Shown in pieces: positions 6,475-13,250 of a DNA stretch of 16,120 nt. Source of the stretch: an uncultured archaeon (GTDB lineage Archaea > Halobacteriota > Methanosarcinia > Methanotrichales > Methanotrichaceae); the NCBI GenBank assembly GCA_902385025.1, contig CABMDX010000109.1:1-16120 (forward strand), written 5' to 3'. The stretch's first letter is position 1. Every line of letters begins with the position of its first letter. The position numbers were made by a program, and so were the translations under genes. The notes beneath the pieces are model-generated. The model was given only the letters and a program-made list of their open reading frames with translations. It was not told where the DNA came from and ran no database searches.

Positions 6475-7305
6475 ATGGATGCTATATTTGATTTGAGAAA
6501 TATTTCCTATTCCTATGTGGGAAAGATCGATGCCCTCAAGGACATCAGTTTGAAGATAAAACAGGGCGAAAGGGTTTCCATAATCGGGTCCAATGGCAGC
6601 GGAAAATCAACTCTTCTGGCTATATTAAACGGCCTGGTATATCCAACGACCGGCGAATTTTATGCCTTTGATAATCAAATCACGGAAGAGGTCTTCGACG
6701 CCGTCAAGGATAATGATTTTCGAACTTACTTTCGAACAAAAGTGGGTTTCGTATTTCAGAATTCTGATGTGCAGCTCTTCATGCCGACTGTATATGAGGA
6801 GATCGCTTTCGGGCCATTGCAGCTCAAGATCCCTCTTCAGGATGTCAAGGCCAGGGTAGAGGATATGCTGGAGATAATGGGTATAGCCAAGCTCAGGGAT
6901 CGATCACCGCATACCCTGAGCGGCGGAGAGAAAAAGAAAGTCTCCATTGCCTCTGTCCTGGTCAATAATCCCGACGTGCTGCTCCTTGATGAGCCATCGG
7001 CCGGCCTTGACCCCCGGACACAGCTCTGGCTCGTGGAGCTTCTCCAGGAGCTCGGAGAAGCTGGAAAGACGGTGATTGTCGCAACTCATGACCTTGAGAT
7101 AATCGAGATGATCAGCGATCGGGCCATTGTCATGGGAGAAGACCATAGAATCAAGGAGGATGCCAGGACCAAAGACGTGCTCTCTGACTTTGAGCTGCTC
7201 ATGGCCTCGAACCTTATTCATGAGCATATGCATATTCACGGAAAGCTGGTGCATGAGCATCTCCATGCCCATAAAAAAGATCACAGCCACATGCATGTGG
7301 TCTGA
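6475..7305 (+). CDS. cbiO: CbiO, ECF transporter ATPase with His-rich C-terminus
   Basis: This 276-residue cytoplasmic ATPase powers cobalt/nickel import. Visible motifs are Walker A GSNGSGKST (38-46), Q-loop FVFQNSDVQ (93-100), signature LSGGE (148-152), Walker B VLLLDE (168-173), D-loop SAGLD (175-179) and switch His205. All catalytic residues are present. The last 28 residues hold eleven histidines in alternating HxH pattern (249-274), a likely metal-binding tail. Such tails may buffer or sense the transported metal; this is inference. It is the last gene of the operon and ends 9 nt from the convergent mfnF stop. A single ATPase fits the homodimer seen in CbiMNQO systems. Confidence 0.95.
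   Translation: MDAIFDLRNISYSYVGKIDALKDISLKIKQGERVSIIGSNGSGKSTLLAILNGLVYPTTGEFYAFDNQITEEVFDAVKDNDFRTYFRTKVGFVFQNSDVQLFMPTVYEEIAFGPLQLKIPLQDVKARVEDMLEIMGIAKLRDRSPHTLSGGEKKKVSIASVLVNNPDVLLLDEPSAGLDPRTQLWLVELLQELGEAGKTVIVATHDLEIIEMISDRAIVMGEDHRIKEDARTKDVLSDFELLMASNLIHEHMHIHGKLVHEHLHAHKKDHSHMHVV
7287..7300. terminator. palindrome at the cbiO/mfnF convergent 3' ends
   Basis: CCACATGCATGTGG is a perfect 14-nt palindrome inside the last His codons of cbiO, followed by a T-rich stretch between the convergent stops. It might contribute to termination from both sides, but the symmetry also follows partly from the His-Met-His codons. Confidence 0.25.
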
Positions 7306-7314
7306 GATAACATT

Positions 7315-8286
7315 TTATTGGCGTTTCCCGAAATCCGGGTGCATCTCCAGCAGCCTGGCTGCTGCGTAGGCAGGGAAGATATCCGATATCCGAGGACCAT
7401 ACATCTCAGAAAGAGGAACGCACTCCATCCCCAGGAATTCTGACGCCTCTGAGATCAGGTCTTCGCCGATTCCTGCTGCCGCCACCCTTTCCAGGCCATT
7501 CTTTTCAGCCTGCCGCTCAATCGCGGATACCAGGATCCTTTTTTGCCGGGAGCATGCCTGCCTGGCAATGGCCAGCGCCCCAGCCTCGCCTATCTCCTCG
7601 AGATCTGCGCAAACAGAGCGTGCCAGCCTTCGCAGGGCCGAAGCCTGATCCTTGCCTGCGCCATCGGGAGTCTCGCAGGCATAGCGATCTATGGAAATGT
7701 GTCCCTGGGCCAGGCGGGCGTCAGCGATTATGGCAAACAGCTCAGGCGAGAGTGGAAGCCGCAGACCTCTGATCTGCGCCACAGGCAGCAGAGCATCAAG
7801 CCTCGTTCGCAGCAGTCCCATATAAACCAGCTCTCCCCTGGCCAGCCGCTGAAAATCAGTCTTCGCTGCCAGAGGCGCTCCCTTAATTGGAATGAGGTCC
7901 GTAGTGGTGCTGCCCATGTCTACGAACAGGCAGTCACCCACCTCGCGGGCGAGGAGCGCTGCCGATGCCGCCCAGTTTGCAGCCGCTATCTCCATGGGAT
8001 CCGACCAGTCAAAGCCGCCCGCGCCCCGGAAATAGACGGGACAGGAGAATGCCCGCCTTACCGCGGCAGTCAGCTTCTCGATGCCTGCTCGCTTGGAGGA
8101 GAAGCAATCCGCAAGCTCTCCGGTTATGACAGCGGCCACGGCCTCAGGCGCCAGCGCGGCAAATCCTGTCAGCACCCCGTCCAAGGGTGCATTCTTCCAG
8201 AGCGGCAGATAGACGCTTTTTGCATATAGACCATCCGAGCTGGCGGCTTTTGTATTGGCTCCACCTATGTCCAGGCCCAAGATCAT
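7315..8286 (-). CDS. mfnF: MfnF-type methanofuran biosynthesis enzyme (hydantoinase/oxoprolinase-like)
   Basis: The 323-residue protein belongs to the H4MPT-linked C1-pathway family related to hydantoinase A. MfnF joins the aminomethylfuran diphosphate to gamma-glutamyltyramine, forming the APMF-Glu core of methanofuran, the first C1 carrier of methanogenesis. The ASKHA-type fold is seen in MILGLDIGGANTKAA (1-15) and in FVDMGSTTTDLIPI (121-134), the two phosphate-binding loops. The ATG at 8286 is chosen because the family begins there and GAGG lies 10 nt before it; an open frame extends further upstream but reads unlike the family and overlaps the divergent gene. It shares a short intergenic region with the FrhB-like gene. 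Confidence 0.87.
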   Translation of the reverse strand: MILGLDIGGANTKAASSDGLYAKSVYLPLWKNAPLDGVLTGFAALAPEAVAAVITGELADCFSSKRAGIEKLTAAVRRAFSCPVYFRGAGGFDWSDPMEIAAANWAASAALLAREVGDCLFVDMGSTTTDLIPIKGAPLAAKTDFQRLARGELVYMGLLRTRLDALLPVAQIRGLRLPLSPELFAIIADARLAQGHISIDRYACETPDGAGKDQASALRRLARSVCADLEEIGEAGALAIARQACSRQKRILVSAIERQAEKNGLERVAAAGIGEDLISEASEFLGMECVPLSEMYGPRISDIFPAYAAARLLEMHPDFGKRQ

Positions 8287-8309
8287 TGTCCAGTTTCCTC
8301 GCCATTGAA

Positions 8310-8323
8310 CCATAAAAGCTTTA
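8310..8323. promoter_or_regulatory. shared TATA element between mfnF and the FrhB-like gene
   Basis: CATAAAAGCTTTAG lies in the only gap between the divergent starts. On the plus strand it is about 48 nt before the FrhB-like ATG. On the minus strand CTTTTATGG is about 28 nt before the mfnF ATG, which would leave almost no leader. One element may serve both genes. Confidence 0.4.
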
Positions 8324-8362
8324 GGTCGGGAGATTATCTTATGCCACCAACTTTCGGAGATC

Positions 8363-9460
8363 ATGATCATGGCTGCCAAGGAGAAGTTTGCCGAGCCCAC
8401 TTATCTGGAATGTGGATTCGGAGAGCTGGAGTATAAGGTCATAAAATCAGATGTATGCTGTCGCTGCGGCACATGCGAGGCCTTCTGCCCCAGGATTGAG
8501 CATAAGGAGAACAAGCCCGCCCTGGTAAATTACGATCCTCTCTGCGGTCTATGCTTCACCTATTGCCCCAGGACCTTCCTGGATATGGGCGCAATGGAGT
8601 CCAGGCTCTTCGGCAGGACGAGGAATGAGGATGAAGCCCTCGGAATCTACCGCAAGGCCGTTTCCGCTCAGGCCAAAGCTCGAACTGGTATGGCCCAGGA
8701 CGGAGGTGCGGCCACAGCGCTGCTGGTGGCAGCCCTGGAATCTGGCATGATCGACTGCGCAATCATTACGGACAGAGACGAGGAATGGAGAACGGTTGCC
8801 CGCGTGGCCACCACTGCCGATGAGATCCGGGCCGCTGCAGGCACGAAGTACACCATCTCCAACAGTGTATTTGCAGTCAAGGATGCCCTGGAGAAAGGCT
8901 ACAAGAAGATCGGCTTTGTGGGCACTCCCTGCCAGATTCAGGGCCTGCGCAAAGTTCTTTTGCTGGATGAGCCCTACCAGTTCGGCCAGGATAAGATTGC
9001 ATTGCTGGTCGGCCTCTTCTGCATGGAGAACTTTGACTATGATGCGCTCATGACGGGCCTTGTGAAGGGCAAGTTCGGACTGGAGCCCAAAGACGTCGCC
9101 CGCTTCGAGATCAAGAAAGGCATGTTCCGCGTCATCGACAAGACCGGAAAGGCCCACGAGGTCAAGATCGCTGAGACTGACAGGTTTACGTTCCCGGGAT
9201 GCGGCCCGTGCTTTGATTTCACGAGTGAACTGGCAGATATCTCTGTGGGAAGTGTGGGCTCGGGCGACGGATGGTCAACGGTTCTCACACGCACGGACGC
9301 TGGCGAGAAGCTCTACGCTGAGGCCCTGGCAAAAGGCTCTGTGCAGGAGAAGGCCGTTTCCGATAAGGGCCTGGCTCTTGCCAAGCGGCTTGCCGCTGAC
9401 AAGGTCAAGCGCTTTGAGACCAAGTGTGCAGAAATGAGCGTTAGCGGAATTACACGCTAA
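8363..9460 (+). CDS. F420 hydrogenase/dehydrogenase beta-subunit family protein (FrhB/FpoF-like)
   Basis: The 365-residue iron-sulfur flavoprotein family oxidises or reduces coenzyme F420 through bound FAD. An N-terminal ferredoxin-like region has a full Cx2Cx2Cx3C cluster motif (C32, C35, C38, C42) and a second motif with only three Cys (C61, C64, C68), where the expected first Cys is Asp58. The FrhB core follows: QDGGAATALLVAALESGMID (112-131), GTPCQIQGLRK (187-197), Cys220, and the CGPCFDFTSELADISVG block (C280, C283). It resembles stand-alone FpoF/FqoF-type subunits. No hydrogenase or Fpo subunit genes are adjacent, so the electron partner is unknown. GGAG lies just before the first ATG; a second ATG two codons later is also possible. 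The GTPase gene follows after 10 nt. Confidence 0.88.
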   Translation: MIMAAKEKFAEPTYLECGFGELEYKVIKSDVCCRCGTCEAFCPRIEHKENKPALVNYDPLCGLCFTYCPRTFLDMGAMESRLFGRTRNEDEALGIYRKAVSAQAKARTGMAQDGGAATALLVAALESGMIDCAIITDRDEEWRTVARVATTADEIRAAAGTKYTISNSVFAVKDALEKGYKKIGFVGTPCQIQGLRKVLLLDEPYQFGQDKIALLVGLFCMENFDYDALMTGLVKGKFGLEPKDVARFEIKKGMFRVIDKTGKAHEVKIAETDRFTFPGCGPCFDFTSELADISVGSVGSGDGWSTVLTRTDAGEKLYAEALAKGSVQEKAVSDKGLALAKRLAADKVKRFETKCAEMSVSGITR

Positions 9461-9470
9461 CTGACCTCAC

Positions 9471-10646
9471 ATGCTCTCAGTCGGGCTGGCTGGAAAGCCG
9501 AACTCCGGCAAATCCACTTTTTTCAAGGCAGCGACCCTGGTAGATGTGGACATTGCCAATTATCCGTTTACTACCATCGATGCGAACCATGGCGTCTCTT
9601 ATGTGCGCATTCCCTGCCCCTGCAAGGAACTCGGCATCAAGGATGGTTGCGGAAAATGCAAAGATGGCGTGCGCTTCATCCCAATCGAGCTGATCGATGT
9701 GGCGGGCCTCGTTCCGGACGCGCATCTCGGCAAGGGCCTCGGGAATGAATTCCTCGATGCCCTGCGTGTGGCAGAAGCCGTCATTCACGTCCTGGACGCC
9801 TCGGGAGGAACGGATGCTGAGGGAAATCCCGTGGGCCTGGGCAACCATGATCCAGTATCCGATGTCAAGTTCCTGGAATACGAGATCAGCATGTGGTTGA
9901 ATGGCATTCTGAAAAGAAACTGGGAAAAATTGATGCGCAACTACAAGGCCCTGGGAGGAAAGCCCGATCAGGTCATGATAGATCAGATGGCAGGAGCCGG
10001 AGTTGCTGACAGTCATATCAGACGGGCTCTCTCTGAGATCAAGAAGGATCCGGGGGCCTGGAAAGAAGAAGACATCAAGAGTTTCGCGGGCCTGCTCCGC
10101 GCCAACAGCAAGCCCATGATTCTTGCGGCCAACAAGATGGATGTCGCCCCGCCTGAGAACGTCAAGAAGCTGTTGGCCATGAAGGACGAGCTGGTAATAC
10201 CGGTAAGCGGCGCGGCTGAGATTGCGCTTCGCATGGCAGAGAAGGCAGGGCTGATCAGGTATATGCCGGGAGACCCGGACTTCGAGATCAAAGGCCAGCT
10301 CAATAAGGCTCAGACTGCGGGCCTGGAGAAGATTCGCGCTCTCATGAAAGAGTATGGCGGAACTGGCGTGCAGCAGTGCATAAACCGGGCGGTCTTCGAG
10401 CTGCTGGACTACATCGTGCTCTTTCCTGTGGAGGACGAGAACAAATACACAGACCGCAAGGGCGTGATTTTGCCCGATGCCTTCCTCATGAAGAGGGGCA
10501 GCACGGCGAGGGATCTGGCTTTCCGGGTTCATTCAGACATTGGGGAGAGCTTCCTGTTTGCGATCGATGCCAGGACGAAGATGCGCCTCGGCGAGAAGCA
10601 CGAGCTGAAGGATGGAGACGTGATAAAGATAGTATCGACGAAGTGA
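9471..10646 (+). CDS. Obg/YchF-like GTPase with TGS domain, archaeal type
   Basis: The 391-residue cytoplasmic P-loop GTPase has G1 GKPNSGKST (8-16), G3 DVAGLV (76-81), G4 NKMD (221-224) and a G5-like SGAAE (246-250). A four-Cys insert (C49, C51, C60, C63) in the switch region could bind zinc. The C-terminal 70 residues form a TGS domain (KGVILPDAFLMKRGSTARDL onward). NKMD predicts GTP specificity, unlike bacterial YchF, whose altered G4 favours ATP. The family is ribosome-associated. The start has no good ribosome-binding site and lies 10 nt after the preceding stop, suggesting translational coupling in one operon with the FrhB-like gene. The pairing may be just co-transcription. Confidence 0.92.
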   Translation: MLSVGLAGKPNSGKSTFFKAATLVDVDIANYPFTTIDANHGVSYVRIPCPCKELGIKDGCGKCKDGVRFIPIELIDVAGLVPDAHLGKGLGNEFLDALRVAEAVIHVLDASGGTDAEGNPVGLGNHDPVSDVKFLEYEISMWLNGILKRNWEKLMRNYKALGGKPDQVMIDQMAGAGVADSHIRRALSEIKKDPGAWKEEDIKSFAGLLRANSKPMILAANKMDVAPPENVKKLLAMKDELVIPVSGAAEIALRMAEKAGLIRYMPGDPDFEIKGQLNKAQTAGLEKIRALMKEYGGTGVQQCINRAVFELLDYIVLFPVEDENKYTDRKGVILPDAFLMKRGSTARDLAFRVHSDIGESFLFAIDARTKMRLGEKHELKDGDVIKIVSTK

Positions 10647-10661
10647 TAATGCACTTATAAA

Positions 10662-12458
10662 ATGCAATTATATATTAGTGATTCTGATTACTATTGGATC
10701 GAGGGGGAGGATCCAATAGTATCTCTTAAAGAGGGCGATAGAATTGGATTAAAGTATGAAGTTAAAGAAATTTTGGGAATAGGCGGTATCTCAATAGTCT
10801 ATCTAGTTTATTCTCATGAAACAAATTCAGTATATGCACTCAAGACATTTCAAGATAAATACTTATCAGAATATTTAATAAATGAGGGATTTAAAAAAGA
10901 GGCATCAACCTGGATGGACATAGGATATCATCCACATATTGTTCAGGCATATTATTTAGAAAATATTAATGAACACATATATATCGCCATGGAATATATT
11001 TCTCCGGGAAATGATGGCATAAATTCTATTGAGAAATATATAAAGTCAAATCCTCAACGCGATATAATACAAATCATCCGATGGGCTATACAGTTCTGTT
11101 TCGGGATCGAGTATGCTTATTCAAAGGGATTGAGAGCTCATAGAGATATCAAGCCAGATAACATATTAATTGATCAAAATAGATTAATAAAAATCTCTGA
11201 TTTTGGATTTCCTGGGATAGTTGGAAATAATGATTATATTTCGCCAGAACAACGTGATAGCCCAGAGATCTGCGATGAAAAAAGTGATATCTATTCATTT
11301 GGAATCGTTTTACACGAACTAATAGCCCTAAAAAATCACTCTAAGTTTCTTTATTTCAATTCAATTTGCAGAGATGATAAATTTGCCAAAACCTTTCTAG
11401 AATTTACTAAATTGCCAATCTATTTAATAATTAAGCGTTGTATTGAGAGAGAGCCCGATGATAGGTATTCGAATTTTTCAGAATTACGTAAAGATCTAGA
11501 AAAGTTGCTCAAACGTTTAAATGAGGAAGAAATCAAACCTCCAGTTATTTATGAGCAAAAAATTGAGGGATTATGCAACAAAGCCTTAAGTTTGTATCAT
11601 CTTGGACGTTATTCTGAGTCAATAGACTGCTGCGATGAAGCAATCAAGATAAATTCCCAATTTCCTGGAGCTTATCTTAATAAAGGGCTTTCACTTCAAA
11701 GCCTTGGCAGATGTGAGGAAGCAATAGGATGTTATGATAATGCTATTCGCCTTAATTCAATTTACGGGGTTCGCGATGATATTTCTGCTTATTCATGGAA
11801 TTCCAAAGGTTTATGTTATTCCAAATTGGAAAATGAATTAGAGGCAAAAGCATGCTATGAAAACGCAATTAAGATTGATCCATTATTCCCAGATCCACTA
11901 ATAAATATAGCAAATTGCTTAATCAGAATGAATCAATTGGGCAAAGCCTTCGAATATATAGAAGGAGCCTATAAAGCTAATCCAAATGATATCTATTTCT
12001 TAAATAATATGGGTTACAAATTAGAATCTATAGGAGAATATGAAGAAGCCATAAAATATTATGAAAGGGCTAATAAAATAAGTCCACTATTTTCTCCGCC
12101 TTGGTTTGGCAAAGGATGTGCACTAAGGAAACTATACAACTTTAGCGAAGCTATAGAGTGCTTTGAAAATGCCTCAAGGAACAACTCGGATCTTGCAGCG
12201 CAATGCCATGGGAATAAAAGCTTATGCCTATTAAGCTTGAATCGGATTGAGGAGGCATTTCACGAAATAAAAGAAGCAACAAAAAGAGGACCCAATCTTG
12301 CAGAAGCTTGGCTAAATAGGTCCTCAATAGAGTTTCTTCTTGGCATGAAACGAGAGCCTCTTCATTCACTTCTAAACTTTTTTTCTTGTGCTAAATTAAA
12401 ATCTAGTAAAGATCTGTATTATGTCAAATATGCATTGAATAGAATAATAAAAATATAA
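10662..12458 (+). CDS. Ser/Thr protein kinase with C-terminal TPR array
   Basis: The 598-residue protein joins a eukaryotic-type (Hanks) kinase domain (about 25-285) to roughly eight tetratricopeptide repeats (about 300-580). Kinase residues present are the glycine loop LGIGGISIV (38-46), Lys61 in YALK, Glu80 in helix C, HRDIKPDN (160-167), DFG (180-182), SPEQ (194-197), Asp209 and Arg268. All catalytic residues are intact, so activity is expected. The activation segment between DFG and SPE is only 11 residues, shorter than usual. No membrane segment is seen. TPRs presumably bind partner proteins. Base composition is clearly AT-richer than its neighbours, suggesting acquisition by transfer. 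The ATG at 10662 lacks a good ribosome-binding site, but no later in-frame start precedes the kinase domain. Confidence 0.92.
   Translation: MQLYISDSDYYWIEGEDPIVSLKEGDRIGLKYEVKEILGIGGISIVYLVYSHETNSVYALKTFQDKYLSEYLINEGFKKEASTWMDIGYHPHIVQAYYLENINEHIYIAMEYISPGNDGINSIEKYIKSNPQRDIIQIIRWAIQFCFGIEYAYSKGLRAHRDIKPDNILIDQNRLIKISDFGFPGIVGNNDYISPEQRDSPEICDEKSDIYSFGIVLHELIALKNHSKFLYFNSICRDDKFAKTFLEFTKLPIYLIIKRCIEREPDDRYSNFSELRKDLEKLLKRLNEEEIKPPVIYEQKIEGLCNKALSLYHLGRYSESIDCCDEAIKINSQFPGAYLNKGLSLQSLGRCEEAIGCYDNAIRLNSIYGVRDDISAYSWNSKGLCYSKLENELEAKACYENAIKIDPLFPDPLINIANCLIRMNQLGKAFEYIEGAYKANPNDIYFLNNMGYKLESIGEYEEAIKYYERANKISPLFSPPWFGKGCALRKLYNFSEAIECFENASRNNSDLAAQCHGNKSLCLLSLNRIEEAFHEIKEATKRGPNLAEAWLNRSSIEFLLGMKREPLHSLLNFFSCAKLKSSKDLYYVKYALNRIIKI
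10689..10721 (+). repeat. perfect 12-bp inverted repeat within the kinase 5' coding end
   Basis: TACTATTGGATC (10689-10700) and GATCCAATAGTA (10710-10721) enclose the 9-nt loop GAGGGGGAG. It begins 28 nt into the coding sequence. In the mRNA it would form a strong hairpin displaying a purine-rich, anti-anti-SD-like loop; as DNA it resembles an operator. Confidence 0.6.
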
Positions 12459-12524
12459 TTAGAGTTGATTATAATAACCAACAGGAATTATCAGCAGACA
12501 AGTTCTCAAATAGATCATTTTGTA

Positions 12525-12554
12525 AGAATATTATGAGCTAGCTTATAATATTTT
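12525..12554. terminator. long AT-rich palindrome between the kinase gene and the facing operon
   Basis: Bases 12527-12552 read AATATTAT, an AGCTAGCT centre and ATAATATT, with 12 of 13 Watson-Crick pairs and a G.T at the remaining position; pairing extends outward to 12525/12554. TTTT sits at its right side. About 70 nt past the kinase stop, it suits a transcription terminator, perhaps for both converging units, though a DNA-binding site is equally possible. Confidence 0.45.
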
Positions 12555-12608
12555 GCCCATTTCTTCATCTATATATCGTTTCATCATATTGTCTAGTATA
12601 TTTAACAT
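12543..12608 (-). CDS. possible 21-residue micro-ORF downstream of the toxin-antitoxin operon
   Basis: An ATG at 12608 preceded by GGTGA seven bases upstream opens a 21-codon frame (MLNILDNMMKRYIDEEMGKI...) ending in TAA within the long palindrome. It starts 19 nt after the stop of the 44-residue gene, so it could be the last cistron of the operon or a remnant of a larger gene. Its shortness makes chance a serious alternative. Confidence 0.2.
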   Translation of the reverse strand: MLNILDNMMKRYIDEEMGKIL

Positions 12609-12627
12609 TCACGCTTCACCGCCAGAA

Positions 12628-12762
12628 TTACAGCCATCCTTTTTTCTTGATCTCCTCATCGCCTGGCTTCCTTGATAGCTTACTAATGCTCTGGGCGAGG
12701 TTTATAAAAATAGTGAATCTACCTTCTGATTCCCTTCTTCGCGGCAAAACGTATGATTTCAA
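12628..12762 (-). CDS. 44-residue protein coupled to the antitoxin gene, unknown function
   Basis: This small frame starts with TTG at 12762, whose bases overlap the antitoxin stop as TTGA, a typical translational-coupling overlap, and ends at TAA (12628-12630). The product is basic and protein-like: LKSYVLPRRRESEGRF, then a short amphipathic stretch TIFINLAQSISKLS, then RKPGDEEIKKKGWL. No family is recognised. Being encoded after toxin and antitoxin, it could be a third component, a chaperone or a regulator, but this is inference. It has no membrane segment or signal peptide. The coherent composition and the exact overlap are the reasons for calling it a gene. Confidence 0.55.
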   Translation of the reverse strand: MKSYVLPRRRESEGRFTIFINLAQSISKLSRKPGDEEIKKKGWL

Positions 12763-12944
12763 AGACTTATGCCACGCCGTTTTGCGTATTCTTCAAGGCT
12801 GATAAAATCATCTTTTTCGCTCTCTATGAGTGCTTGAAGCTCTTCGACGGTTGAATCATCATCTTCCTCAAGGGCGGCAAGGTCCATGTCATTAAGGGGC
12901 TCTAGCTCCACTCTTGTCGCTATGATTATAGTTCGTGCTGCCAT
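12759..12944 (-). CDS. putative antitoxin of a RelE/ParE-type system
   Basis: The 61-residue product is strongly acidic in the middle (LAALEEDDDSTVEELQALIESEKDD) and ends in DFISLEEYAKRRGISL, a C-terminal pattern common in RelB-like antitoxins that wrap the toxin. No DNA-binding domain is evident at the N-terminus (AARTIIIATRVELEPL), so operon repression may rest with the HTH protein encoded two genes upstream. ATG at 12944 is chosen over a TTG at 12950 because GGAGATGAT at 12951-12959 is correctly spaced for the ATG. It lies 33 nt after the toxin stop. Toxin-before-antitoxin order is the reverse of the common RelBE layout. The call rests mainly on context. Confidence 0.7.
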   Translation of the reverse strand: MAARTIIIATRVELEPLNDMDLAALEEDDDSTVEELQALIESEKDDFISLEEYAKRRGISL

Positions 12945-12977
12945 TGACAATCATCTCCATCTTATTATTATATCGAT

Positions 12978-13250
12978 TTATCTGTAATCAGATTTTCTTT
13001 TCTTTGAAAATATTTTTAATAATTTTATAATATTTATCTTCTCATCGACTTCGTACTCAACTCTGAGCTTACCAACTCGCAATCTATACATATTCTCACT
13101 TCCTGCTACTGGTGCTATATCCACCAAAGGCCGCGGTCGGTAAGGATCTCTCTTGAGTTCTTCCAGATGGGTGAATATCTTCCTCGCTATGTTGGGAGGA
13201 AGCTTATCAAGAGCCCTTTGAGCGGTGCGTGATAACTGCAATGCAAACAT
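12978..13250 (-). CDS. RelE/ParE-family toxin
   Basis: The 90-residue basic protein shows the family pattern: an N-terminal strand and RTAQRALDKLP helix (8-18), a second helix with HLEELKRDPYRPRPL (28-42), and the diagnostic strand pair YRLRVGKLRVEYEVDE (55-70), then a Lys/Arg-rich end (FSKKRKSDYR). RelE members cleave mRNA in the ribosome, while ParE members poison gyrase; this sequence does not decide which, and the RelE catalytic residues cannot be assigned with certainty. ATG 13250 is supported by AGGAG five bases upstream. Its first 44 nt overlap the 3' end of the HTH gene, so the two are translated from one message. Confidence 0.88.
   Translation of the reverse strand: MFALQLSRTAQRALDKLPPNIARKIFTHLEELKRDPYRPRPLVDIAPVAGSENMYRLRVGKLRVEYEVDEKINIIKLLKIFSKKRKSDYR

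Noticed and set aside
7543..8229. 228-codon open frame on the plus strand
   Set aside because: It is antisense to mfnF, and its translation is rich in Arg, Gln, Ser and Cys with no recognisable motif.
8287..8400. Longer mfnF frame starting at 8400
   Set aside because: It would overlap the divergent FrhB-like gene and its promoter; the family begins at MILGLDIGG.
9477..10532. Long open frame (351 codons) on the minus strand
   Set aside because: It lies exactly opposite the GTPase gene, whose motifs are unambiguous; the antisense reading has no domain-like pattern and reflects codon bias.
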